Origin: JBBQKI01 sp038326725
Lineage (GTDB): Bacteria; Bacteroidota; Bacteroidia; Flavobacteriales; Flavobacteriaceae
Assembly (NCBI GenBank): GCA_038326725.1
Contig: JBBQKI010000013.1
Span: 1-58,552, forward strand
Length of the DNA stretch: 58,552 nt
Direction: 5' to 3'
The notes below the pieces were generated by a model that was given only the letters and a program-made list of their open reading frames with translations, ran no database searches and was not told the DNA's origin. Shown in pieces: positions 15,993 to 24,469 of the stretch. The translations under genes and the position numbers were made by a program. Position 1 is the first letter of the stretch; every line of letters begins with the position of its first letter.

Positions 15993-16604
15993 AATCAACT
16001 CTCCTTTCCCTTCACGGACCACTACAGGTTCATCGCCCGTTAGATCGATGACCGTGGAAGCAACGTTCCCGCCGTAGCCGCCATCTATTACAACATCAAC
16101 TTTCCCTTGCCATTTTTCAAAAATAAGTTCCGGATCGGTGGTGTATTCAATTACTTCATCTTCATCGTGAATGGAGGTGGAAACAATGGGGTTTCCCAAT
16201 TCGTGGATAATGGCAATGGCAATGGCATTGTCCGGCACTCGGATGCCCACCTCTTTTTTCTTTTTAAAAACGGTGGGTAAATTATTGTTGCCCGGCAATA
16301 TAAAAGTATATGGCCCGGGCAAGGCCCGTTTAAGAATTTTAAAAGTTGCCGAATCCAATTGGCGGACATAATCGGAAAGATTGCTCAAATCTTCACAAAC
16401 AAAGGAAAAGTTCGCCTTTTCCAGTTTAACCCCCTTTATTTGCGCCAGTTTTTCCAAAGCCCGGGTATTCTTTATATCGCAGCCCAAGGCATAAACGGTA
16501 TCACTGGGATAAATCACCAATCCCCCTTTCCGGATGATTTCAACCACCCGTTTTATTTCTTTGGGGTTGGGGTTTTCTTCGTAGATTTTTATGAATTCGG
16601 CCAT
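15987..16604 (-). CDS. YrdC/Sua5/YciO-domain protein, YciO-like
   Basis: 205 residues covering the single YrdC-like domain: GGLVIYPSDTVYALGCD near residues 28-44, KGVKLEKANFSFVCEDLSNLSDYV, ALPGPYTFILPG, KKKKEVGIRVPDN and NPIVSTSIHDEDE. True TsaC/Sua5 enzymes make threonylcarbamoyl-AMP for tRNA t6A and carry a K-x-R-x-x-x-P-L segment. Here the equivalent is LEKANFSF, as in YciO, and the Sua5 domain is absent. It may be a YciO paralogue with weak or different activity rather than the main t6A enzyme. The nucleotide- and RNA-binding groove is inferred from the family. Confidence 0.8.
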   Translation of the reverse strand: MAEFIKIYEENPNPKEIKRVVEIIRKGGLVIYPSDTVYALGCDIKNTRALEKLAQIKGVKLEKANFSFVCEDLSNLSDYVRQLDSATFKILKRALPGPYTFILPGNNNLPTVFKKKKEVGIRVPDNAIAIAIIHELGNPIVSTSIHDEDEVIEYTTDPELIFEKWQGKVDVVIDGGYGGNVASTVIDLTGDEPVVVREGKGELIF

Positions 16605-16685
16605 AATCTTTCTGTAGTATTGACTCTAAAATTACCCGATTTATTTAAGAAAAACATATTCATTTCAATTTCTTAACATAAAAAC

Positions 16686-16693
16686 TATTTTTG
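16686..16693 (+). promoter_or_regulatory. Bacteroidota -7 promoter element upstream of the secreted hydrolase
   Basis: TATTTTTG matches TAnnTTTG, 29 bp upstream of the start at 16723. No clear -33 element. Confidence 0.4.
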
Positions 16694-16722
16694 AGCGTTT
16701 AGGGGGAAACCATTTTCTATTT

Positions 16723-17598
16723 ATGAAAACCCCACTGCTTCTTTTATTTTGTTCGTTTATTATCCAATTCACGAATATTTCCTGCAATTCCGATGAAAGC
16801 AATCCTTCCGATGAACCCCTCGCAGAAGAAATTTTCATGAACGTTTCCTATGGCAGCAACCCTCAACAGGTTTATGACATTTATTTGCCCGCAAACCGCA
16901 GTTCGTCCAAAACAAAGACTATTATTTTAGTGCACGGCGGCGGCTGGAGCGGCGGCGATAAGGCCGATATGGGTTATTTGATTCCCATTCTAAAAGCAGA
17001 ACACCCGGATCACGCCATCGTGAACATCAATTATGTACTAGCAACATTCGACATTCCCGCTTTTCCCAACCAGTTTTTGGACCTAAATGCTGTGATAAAT
17101 AAACTTACGGATGAAAAGGAAGATTTGCAGATCCTTCCTGAATTCGGGTTGATAGGCGCTAGTGCGGGTGCACATATTTCGCTTCAATACGATTATGTTT
17201 ACGATACGGACGATCAGGTAAAACTGGTGGTGGACATTGTAGGCCCAACGGATTTTACCGATCCCTTCTATTCCGAAGACCCCAATTTTTCTATTTTATT
17301 GAGCTTGCTGGTAAATGAAGATGCATATCCCCCGGGAACGAATTATGCCGAAGTGGTAAGCCCCGCCCTGCAGGTTACTCCTGACAGCAGCCCAACCATT
17401 ATGTTTTATGGGGATCAAGACCCTCTCGTCCCTTTGTCCAACGGTGAAACATTGAACAGCAGTTTGAATATTGCAGGAGTGGACCATAATTTTACGGTTT
17501 ATGAAGGCGGACACGGTGATGATTGGAGCATTGAAAATGTAGAAGATTTAAAAGCACAGATTTCTGCTTTTATAGATTTGCATTTGGAAATTTTATGA
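16723..17598 (+). CDS. Alpha/beta-hydrolase lipoprotein (esterase/lipase-like)
   Basis: 291 residues. The signal ends in NISC (lipobox-like, Cys at residue 21). The hormone-sensitive-lipase style oxyanion motif is VHGGGWSGGDKADM, the nucleophile elbow is IGASAGAH, the acid lies in FYGDQDPLVPL and the catalytic His in YEGGHGDDW. It is therefore an extracytoplasmic serine hydrolase, probably acting on acyl or aryl esters or acetylated sugars; the substrate is unknown. Its end overlaps the convergent uvrD-family gene by 6 bp. Confidence 0.85.
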   Translation: MKTPLLLLFCSFIIQFTNISCNSDESNPSDEPLAEEIFMNVSYGSNPQQVYDIYLPANRSSSKTKTIILVHGGGWSGGDKADMGYLIPILKAEHPDHAIVNINYVLATFDIPAFPNQFLDLNAVINKLTDEKEDLQILPEFGLIGASAGAHISLQYDYVYDTDDQVKLVVDIVGPTDFTDPFYSEDPNFSILLSLLVNEDAYPPGTNYAEVVSPALQVTPDSSPTIMFYGDQDPLVPLSNGETLNSSLNIAGVDHNFTVYEGGHGDDWSIENVEDLKAQISAFIDLHLEIL

Positions 17599-19911
17599 AA
17601 GCACCTTTAATTTTGCAAAACGGAGTAATAATTTTTTAAGCCCCCCATTTTCAAAATCTATTTCAGCCTTGGTGTCTGCCCCAGCACCTTCAATGCTTTT
17701 TATGTTTCCTTTCCCAAAACGGATATGCTCCACCAAAGTGCCCACTTCCAACTTGGCATCTTTTGCATTGAAATTTTTATCTGCATTGCTCACCACGGGT
17801 TTTAGTCTTCGCAATTTTCGCAACTGTTCTTCGGATGGCCCGAGCGGGGAATTACCGGCAATTGGTTTTCGTAAACGCAATTTGCTGTGATCCACTTCAT
17901 CAAAAATATCGGCATCCAACAATGGTTTGTAGCGGTGTTCGGTAATGGGCGTCAAATATTCGAGATAGTTTTCATCTATTTCCTCAATAAAACGGCTGGG
18001 TTCTGCATCTATCAGTTTCCCCCAACGGTAGCGTGATTGGGTATAGGTTAAATATGCCTGCTTTTCCGCCCTAGTTACGGCTACATAAAACAAACGGCGT
18101 TCCTCTTCCAATTCGCTGCGAGAATTCATGTTCATGGCACTCGGGAAAAGGTCTTCTTCCATCCCCACTATATAAACGTAGGGGAATTCCAAACCCTTTG
18201 CCAAATGCACCGTCATTAATGCTACCCGGTCATCATTCCCTTTGTCGTTGTCCAAATCTGTGGCCAACGCAACGTCTTCCATAAATTCGGCCAATGAGCC
18301 TGTGGTGTCGGCAATTTCCTTTTGGCCTTCCACAAAATCGCGCATCCCGTTCAGCAGTTCTTCGATGTTTTCGATACGGGCAATGCCTTCGGGCGTAGCG
18401 TCTTTTTTAAGTTCCTGTATCAATCCCGTTTTTTTTGCCACATGCTCTGTAATTTGAAACGCATCGAAACCTTCGTTTACGATCTGAAAACTTTGGATCA
18501 TTGTTACAAAATCCTGCAGCTTGTTTTTGGTGCCGCTGTTCATTTTTAAATCAATCTTGTCCAAGTGCTGCATCACTTCGAACATCGATCTGTTGTAATG
18601 GTTTGCAGCAACCACAATCCTTTCAATGGTAGTTTCCCCAATTCCACGTGCGGGATAATTGATTACCCGCTTTAATGCTTCTTCATCTTTTGGATTTAAA
18701 ACCAACCGCAGATAAGCCAAAATATCCTTTATTTCTTTTCGTTGGTAAAAACTTAGCCCGCCATATATACGGTACGGGATGTCCTTCTTTCGTAAGGCAT
18801 CTTCAATGGCTCGGCTTTGGGCGTTGGTTCGGTACAAAACAGCAAAATCATTATCCTTCATTTGACACTCCATTTTGTTCTCAAAAATGGAACTCGCCAC
18901 AAAACGGCCCTCGTCGCCATCGGTCATTGTTCTGTTTACCTTTATTTTTGTTCCTTCATCATTGGCGGTCCAAACCACTTTTTCCAACTTGGTTTTGTTC
19001 TTTTCAATAATGCTGTTTGCGGCATTTACAATGTTTTTGGTAGAGCGGTAATTCTGCTCCAGCCGGAAAACTTTTACTTCTTCATAATCTTTCTGAAAAT
19101 TGAGGATATTATTGATGTTAGCCCCCCGAAAGGCATAAATGCTCTGCGCATCGTCACCCACTACGCAAATATTCTGAAACCTATCCGAAAGCGCTCGCAC
19201 TATCAAATATTGACTGTGGTTGGTATCTTGGTACTCGTCCACCAAAATGTAACGAAAACGGTTTTGATACTTCGCCAAAACATCGGGAAAACGTGTTAAA
19301 AGTTCATTAGTTTTTAAAAGCAAATCGTCAAAATCCATCGCTCCTGCCTTAAAACATTTTTCAACGTAAGACTTATAAATGTCGCCCAAACGCGGCATTT
19401 TCGCCATCGCGTCCGCTTCCATCAAATCGGGATTGTTGAAATATGCCTTAACGGTGATCAAACTATTTTTATAGGAAGAAATGCGCGAATAAACCTGTTT
19501 GTACTTATAAATATCCTTGTCCAAATTCATCTCTTTAATAACGGCCCGGATCACGCTTTGCGAATCTTGGGTATCGTAAATGGTGAAGTTAGAAGGGTAA
19601 CCCAATTTGTCGGCCTCAAAACGAAGTATTTTCGCAAAGATGCTGTGGAAAGTGCCCATCCAAAGGTTTTTCCCTTCGCTGGCGCCCACAATCTGCGAAA
19701 TACGTTTCTTCATTTCCCGGGCAGCTTTGTTGGTAAACGTGAGCGCCAAAATATTGAACGGGTCTACGCCCTGAGACATCAAATAAGCAATGCGGTAGGT
19801 AAGCACCCGCGTTTTCCCGGAGCCTGCGCCCGCAATCACGATCATGGCTCCGTCTTTTTGTAAAACGGGCGCGCGCTGGGCTTCATTGAGTTGATCGAGA
19901 TATTCCTGCAA
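17593..19911 (-). CDS. pcrA: ATP-dependent DNA helicase, UvrD/PcrA type
   Basis: 772 residues, the normal PcrA/UvrD length. Motif I is AGAGSGKTRVLTYRI near residue 27. Also visible are ALTFTNKAAREMKKRI (Ia), the DEYQDTNHSQY Walker B, GDDAQSIYAFRGA (III), EQNYRST (IV), MTVHLAKGLEFPYVYIVGMEE (V) and VAVTRAEKQAYLTY (VI). A C-terminal Tudor-like tail (VGTLVEHIRFGKGNIKSIEG) matches the PcrA RNA-polymerase-binding domain. It acts in nucleotide excision repair, replication restart and transcription-coupled repair. It is divergent from the FMN glutamate synthase gene. Confidence 0.93.
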   Translation of the reverse strand: MQEYLDQLNEAQRAPVLQKDGAMIVIAGAGSGKTRVLTYRIAYLMSQGVDPFNILALTFTNKAAREMKKRISQIVGASEGKNLWMGTFHSIFAKILRFEADKLGYPSNFTIYDTQDSQSVIRAVIKEMNLDKDIYKYKQVYSRISSYKNSLITVKAYFNNPDLMEADAMAKMPRLGDIYKSYVEKCFKAGAMDFDDLLLKTNELLTRFPDVLAKYQNRFRYILVDEYQDTNHSQYLIVRALSDRFQNICVVGDDAQSIYAFRGANINNILNFQKDYEEVKVFRLEQNYRSTKNIVNAANSIIEKNKTKLEKVVWTANDEGTKIKVNRTMTDGDEGRFVASSIFENKMECQMKDNDFAVLYRTNAQSRAIEDALRKKDIPYRIYGGLSFYQRKEIKDILAYLRLVLNPKDEEALKRVINYPARGIGETTIERIVVAANHYNRSMFEVMQHLDKIDLKMNSGTKNKLQDFVTMIQSFQIVNEGFDAFQITEHVAKKTGLIQELKKDATPEGIARIENIEELLNGMRDFVEGQKEIADTTGSLAEFMEDVALATDLDNDKGNDDRVALMTVHLAKGLEFPYVYIVGMEEDLFPSAMNMNSRSELEEERRLFYVAVTRAEKQAYLTYTQSRYRWGKLIDAEPSRFIEEIDENYLEYLTPITEHRYKPLLDADIFDEVDHSKLRLRKPIAGNSPLGPSEEQLRKLRRLKPVVSNADKNFNAKDAKLEVGTLVEHIRFGKGNIKSIEGAGADTKAEIDFENGGLKKLLLRFAKLKVLS

Positions 19912-20013
19912 TTTTTAAGAGTATTTTGGAAGAAAAAAACTGGTGGTGAAAATACTGAAATTCATATAAAATCCCTGTCGGTTCCATTATAAATTATAAA
20001 CAAAACCTTGGCT

Positions 20014-20042
20014 TTTGGCTTCAATTAAAATAAATATCTTTA
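20014..20042 (+). promoter_or_regulatory. Putative promoter of the FMN glutamate synthase gene
   Basis: TTTG at 20014-20017 and TATCTTTA (one mismatch to TAnnTTTG) at 20035-20042 are separated by 17 bp, near the usual Bacteroidota -33/-7 spacing, and lie 64 bp before the start at 20107. Confidence 0.4.
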
Positions 20043-20106
20043 GCCTGTAAAAGTTTAAAGGAAGAAGTGAAGAATTAATATATTATTCACCACAAAAAAC
20101 TACTGA

Positions 20107-21723
20107 ATGGATGCATTCTTCGATTTCATTTCAAATATCCCCTGGTGGGCATGGGTCATTTTTGCACTGCTGCTTGTTGCCGTCCGCGACATTTTCTTCA
20201 ATAAAAGGCATACCGTTAGCCATAACTTCCCCGTTATTGGGCATTTAAGGTACATGATAGAAAGCATTGGCCCGGAAATCCGGCAGTATATTGTGGCCAA
20301 CAACCGTGAGGAACTTCCATTTAACCGCATTGAAAGAAGCTGGATTTATGCTTCGGCCAAGAACGAGAACAACTACGAGGGCTTTGGCACGGACCGAGAT
20401 ATTTATGAGCCCAACTATATTTTCATCAACAATGCCATGTTGCCCTATAAAGTTGAAAAAGGCCATCCAAACTTCAAAAACCCTTATTTTTTACCTTGCG
20501 CGAAAGTGATGGGTTCATATAACAAACGCCGCAGGCCTTACCGTCCGGCCTCAATTATCAATGTTTCCGCAATGAGCTTTGGTTCCCTTTCGGCCCGTGC
20601 CACAGAAGCTTTAAATCGGGGTTGTGGGCTTGCATATGCCTATCACAATACGGGCGAAGGGGGACTTTCGCCCTACCATAAAACGGGCAGTGATGTGGTT
20701 TTTCATTTTGGTACCGGCTATTTTGGGGTACGCGATGAGAGCGGAGGGTTTTCGATGGAAAAACTGGTGACGCTGGTTACAACAAATCCACAGGTACGTG
20801 CCATAGAAATAAAACTTTCCCAAGGTGCGAAACCTGGAAAAGGCGGAATATTGCCCGCTCAAAAAATTACACCGGAAATCGCGGAGATACGTCACGTTCC
20901 CTTGGGGAAAGATGTGCTTTCTCCCCCAGACCATTCGGCCTTTAATGGTGTTGAAGGGCTAATGGAATTCGTAGAAAAAATCGCTGAAGCTACCGGCCTG
21001 CCGGTAGGTATAAAAGCTGCAGTGGGCAAGCTTGACGATTGGGAAAAACTTGCCTTAATAATGAAGGAAACTGGGAGAGGTCCCGATTTTATAACTATTG
21101 ACGGTGGCGAAGGTGGCACTGGCGCAGCTCCTCCCAGTTTTATGGACCACATGGCCCTGCCCTGGCTCTACGCTTTTGCCGAGGTTTATAAAATTTTCAA
21201 GAAGCACGACCTTTGCGAGCGGGTGGTGTTCATCGGCAGCGGTAAATTGGGCTTTCCCGCCCGGGCTGTAATGGCACTTTCAATGGGGGCCGATTTGATA
21301 AACGTGGCCCGAGAAGCAATGATGGCAGTAGGTTGTATACAAGCCCAGCAATGCCACACCAACAAATGCCCCAGCGGGGTGGCCACACAGAACAAGTGGC
21401 TGCAACGGGGGATTAATATTGAAGACAAATCCGTACGGGCACATTTCTATTTTAAAAATTTCAGTAAAGAACTCTTGGAAATGACACACGCTTGTGGTTA
21501 CGAGCATCCGTGCCAATTTACCATGGACGATGTGGATCTTACCGTGGGCGATAAAAACTTGATACAAACCATGGCAAATTCGTTTATGTATTTAAAAGAA
21601 CCCGTGCCCTTCAATGGTGTAAAGGAAATGATGGATTGCCCTTACTTGGGGGGAAATTTCCATGAAAAAGAAGCCAAGAAAGAAGTGAAGGAAATGAAGA
21701 AGAAAGACGAGGTGCGGTATTAA
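20107..21723 (+). CDS. Membrane-anchored stand-alone FMN-binding glutamate synthase domain protein
   Basis: 538 residues. An N-terminal transmembrane helix (WWAWVIFALLLVAVRDIFF) is followed by the FMN/TIM-barrel domain of the glutamate synthase large subunit: SAMSFGSLSARATEALNRG, HNTGEGGLSPYH, GQGAKPGKGG-like SQGAKPGKGGILP and DGGEGGTGAAPPSF. Near residues 411-423 is the 3Fe-4S cysteine pattern C-x5-C-x4-C-P (CIQAQQCHTNKCPSG). The glutaminase domain and C-terminal GXGXG domain of GltB are absent. It is therefore a GltS-like oxidoreductase of unclear substrate rather than a complete glutamate synthase. The next gene is a small membrane-anchored protein 74 bp downstream. Confidence 0.88.
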   Translation: MDAFFDFISNIPWWAWVIFALLLVAVRDIFFNKRHTVSHNFPVIGHLRYMIESIGPEIRQYIVANNREELPFNRIERSWIYASAKNENNYEGFGTDRDIYEPNYIFINNAMLPYKVEKGHPNFKNPYFLPCAKVMGSYNKRRRPYRPASIINVSAMSFGSLSARATEALNRGCGLAYAYHNTGEGGLSPYHKTGSDVVFHFGTGYFGVRDESGGFSMEKLVTLVTTNPQVRAIEIKLSQGAKPGKGGILPAQKITPEIAEIRHVPLGKDVLSPPDHSAFNGVEGLMEFVEKIAEATGLPVGIKAAVGKLDDWEKLALIMKETGRGPDFITIDGGEGGTGAAPPSFMDHMALPWLYAFAEVYKIFKKHDLCERVVFIGSGKLGFPARAVMALSMGADLINVAREAMMAVGCIQAQQCHTNKCPSGVATQNKWLQRGINIEDKSVRAHFYFKNFSKELLEMTHACGYEHPCQFTMDDVDLTVGDKNLIQTMANSFMYLKEPVPFNGVKEMMDCPYLGGNFHEKEAKKEVKEMKKKDEVRY

Positions 21724-21797
21724 GTGGGTGAAAGTATAATTTTGGATTTGTAAACCTTTTAAAAACAAGTTATGTTTGTTGCCATATTTAAAACTCC

Positions 21798-22325
21798 ATG
21801 GAAGAAGAATTCATTCAAATATTAAGTTATGTAGCCTATTTATTGCCCGCCATTATCGTGGGCCTTGTGGCCTATTATTTTTTTAAAGGGCATACCGCCA
21901 GTGAAGAAGGACGTAGGCGTTATCTCGTTCAAAAAGAAGCCCAAAATCAAATGCTACCAACGCGTTTGCAAGCCTACGAGCGCATTACTTTGTTTTTGGA
22001 AAGGATAGACCCAAACAAACTTTTAATACGCGTAAAACCTTATTCTGAAAATATTGATGATTATGAAAACCTGCTTATCCGAACCATCGAACAGGAATAT
22101 GAGCACAACCTAACCCAGCAAATCTACATTTCGCCCGAATGCTGGAACTTGATAAAAGCGGCCAAAAACGCCACCATCCACATTATCCGCCAAGGCGCCA
22201 TGCACGAAAAAGACACTTCGGTAGATAAAATGCGGGAATGGTTATTACAAAATTTTATGGAAGAGGTCACCCCTTCGCAAAAAGCAATGACCTATGTAAA
22301 GAAAGAAGTGAGCGAGATGTTTTAA
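21798..22325 (+). CDS. Conserved Bacteroidota membrane-anchored protein (DUF7935-like)
   Basis: 175 residues. One N-terminal transmembrane helix (SYVAYLLPAIIVGLVAYYFF) is followed by a cytoplasmic, mainly helical domain. Recognisable stretches are MLPTRLQAYERITLFLERI, EQEYEHNLTQQIY, SPECWNLIKAAKNATI and VDKMREWLL. I associate this pattern with a Bacteroidota-only family of unknown function; the DUF number comes from memory. It lies between the FMN glutamate synthase gene and the convergent aminopeptidase gene, 4 bp from the latter. Confidence 0.7.
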   Translation: MEEEFIQILSYVAYLLPAIIVGLVAYYFFKGHTASEEGRRRYLVQKEAQNQMLPTRLQAYERITLFLERIDPNKLLIRVKPYSENIDDYENLLIRTIEQEYEHNLTQQIYISPECWNLIKAAKNATIHIIRQGAMHEKDTSVDKMREWLLQNFMEEVTPSQKAMTYVKKEVSEMF

Positions 22326-22329
22326 GGAT

Positions 22330-24378
22330 TTATTTTTTTAGCACTGAATCCAAATATGTCAATGCCTTTACGGAAAGTTTATTTCTTACAACTTCCATTT
22401 TTTGGGAATAAACCGGGTTTTTCAAAACTTCCAATAACAGCTCTTTAGAATATTTTGAAAATTGCCAAGTATGGTGAATCCCGGATTCTATAAGGTTTTT
22501 CAACGTGTTGTCGTCCCAAAGTTGGAGTTCGTTTATATACCCAAAAGCTTTTTCACGGATCTCGAAACTGTATTCTTGCCCGGAGTAACTTTTTAATTCC
22601 TGGGTAAAAATTTCCTTTTCCTTTGTTTTATAACCCTCCGTCAAAAATGAAAGTGCAAGCCATAATTGCCTTACATTTTTATCTTGAAAGCCAATGACAC
22701 CTTCGGTTTGGTTAAGATATTCGGCTCGTTTTTCGGGGAAATTTACCCACAAATTATACAAAGCCGCTTCCCTCGTAACATAGGAATCATCTTTCAGCAA
22801 ACTTTCGTACTCCGGTTGCAATTCCGTTGGAATTTGATTCAAAGAAAGCGCGATGGCCTGTCGCACAAAAAGGTTTTTGCTCTCAAACCCGTTTTTATAT
22901 AGCGAAATAGTTTCGGCAAACGGTTTTTCCATCAATTGAAAAACGGCTTCCTGCCCAATAAAATCGTTCGGAAAAGTTAGCGCGATTTTAAGCTGTAGTT
23001 TTTTATCCGCCAACGGCAAAGTGCGTAAAGCCGAAACTTCAAAATATTTATTGATAAATTCAGATTTCAGCAAAGATTGATATGCTTGTTCCGATTGAAA
23101 AGCGCTTTGTTGCAACCAATCCGCTTCCCATTTTGAAATATCTTTCCCCGAAGCCAATCGTATTTCCGCTAAAAAATCTTCGGTGTCCACATTTTTAAAA
23201 CTATGCTTTTCCAAGTAATTTTTTACCGCATTTTTAAAAGCTTCCTCCCCTATTTCTTCCTTCAAAATGTGCAATGCCCACGCCCCTTTTTCGTAAAAAG
23301 TGAGCGAACTTGCCTTCGGGTTTAAAATAGATTCCCCTTTTCCTTCATCGCTCAGGGCTTTCAACTGCTCGGCCGAATTGTACAATTTCCAATAAAAATA
23401 ATCCTCCCCGAAAATTTCCTTTTCTGCCAACAGCGCATAATAAGTCGAAAAACCTTCCTGCAGCCAGTGGTGCTCAACGGAAGTAGCTGTAACCAAGTTT
23501 CCGAACCACTGATGCGCCAACTCGTGCGCATTCACATTTACATAATTCCGGTCCGCAAAGCCAAGGGAATCCACCACAAAGGCTTCCGAAAAAATGGTGA
23601 GGGTGGTGTTTTCCATCCCGGCATAAAGAAAATCGCGGACGGGTACTTGTTTATAATTTTGCCACGGATAAGCCATGCCGATTTCAGTTTCGAGAAAATC
23701 AAATATTTCTTTGGTGTATCGATACGTTGGCTCAAATTTTAAGGAATCTTTCGGTTTATAATACAACTCAATTGGAATTCCGGATTTCGAAGTCATTTCT
23801 TTTCTTTCGAAATCGCCAATTGCAAAAGCCACCAAATAGCTGGACATCGGCTCTTTCATATCGAAACACCATTGCATTTCTTCCATTTGTAAAAACTTCC
23901 CATTTGCGATTACGGTTTTATCTTTCGGGGAAATTACTTGTAAATCAAACTCAATTTTATCATTTGTATCATCGAGGCTCGGCAACCAATGCGAAGTATA
24001 TTTTCCTTGTCCTTGTGTCCAAATCTGTTCCCCGGAAAAATAAAGAGTTTGCTTCGGAAAAGCTTCGTATTCAAAGGAAACAGTATAAGTTTCTCCGGCC
24101 TTAAAATTTGCGGTGAACCATATTTTTTTTTGTTCAGCTGAAATCAGAATATTTTGATTTGGAGAAATTTCCTTTAATTTCATCGCTATGGCATCTAAGT
24201 AAATGGAATCGGTTTGTTTCAATATTTTAAAAGAATAAGAAACCGATCCAATAATCTTTCGTTCTGAAGAAATAGGCTGAACCTCAGCTTCAACTTTCAA
24301 AAAATCCACAACATCAGTCTGCTGCGCATTTCCAAAAAAGCTAGGTAAAATGGCAATCGCCAGAAAAAATTTCTTCAT
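22330..24378 (-). CDS. M1-family metallo-aminopeptidase, exported
   Basis: 682 residues. The signal peptide is MKKFFLAIAILPSFFGNAQ. The exopeptidase motif G-x-M-E-N appears as YAGMENTTL. The zinc site HELAHQWFGN lies near residue 285, with the third ligand in LQEGFSTYYALLAEKE. The C-terminal part is helical with HEAT-like repeats (..VTREAALYNLWVNFPEKR..). It would trim N-terminal residues from peptides in the periplasm or outside. It is somewhat short compared with E. coli PepN (870), as usual for secreted Bacteroidota M1 enzymes. Confidence 0.9.
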   Translation of the reverse strand: MKKFFLAIAILPSFFGNAQQTDVVDFLKVEAEVQPISSERKIIGSVSYSFKILKQTDSIYLDAIAMKLKEISPNQNILISAEQKKIWFTANFKAGETYTVSFEYEAFPKQTLYFSGEQIWTQGQGKYTSHWLPSLDDTNDKIEFDLQVISPKDKTVIANGKFLQMEEMQWCFDMKEPMSSYLVAFAIGDFERKEMTSKSGIPIELYYKPKDSLKFEPTYRYTKEIFDFLETEIGMAYPWQNYKQVPVRDFLYAGMENTTLTIFSEAFVVDSLGFADRNYVNVNAHELAHQWFGNLVTATSVEHHWLQEGFSTYYALLAEKEIFGEDYFYWKLYNSAEQLKALSDEGKGESILNPKASSLTFYEKGAWALHILKEEIGEEAFKNAVKNYLEKHSFKNVDTEDFLAEIRLASGKDISKWEADWLQQSAFQSEQAYQSLLKSEFINKYFEVSALRTLPLADKKLQLKIALTFPNDFIGQEAVFQLMEKPFAETISLYKNGFESKNLFVRQAIALSLNQIPTELQPEYESLLKDDSYVTREAALYNLWVNFPEKRAEYLNQTEGVIGFQDKNVRQLWLALSFLTEGYKTKEKEIFTQELKSYSGQEYSFEIREKAFGYINELQLWDDNTLKNLIESGIHHTWQFSKYSKELLLEVLKNPVYSQKMEVVRNKLSVKALTYLDSVLKK

Positions 24379-24469
24379 ATTTTAAAGTTTGCTAATCCTC
24401 ATTTTTTCAAAACTACGAAATACTTATCTGGGATTCCTTCACTTCATTCGGAATTAGTAAATTCGTTTT

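Noticed and set aside
18645..18656. TTCCACGTG as a partial parS site
   Set aside because: It lies inside the uvrD-family gene and lacks the symmetric second half; no full TGTTtCACGTGaAACA-type site was seen anywhere.
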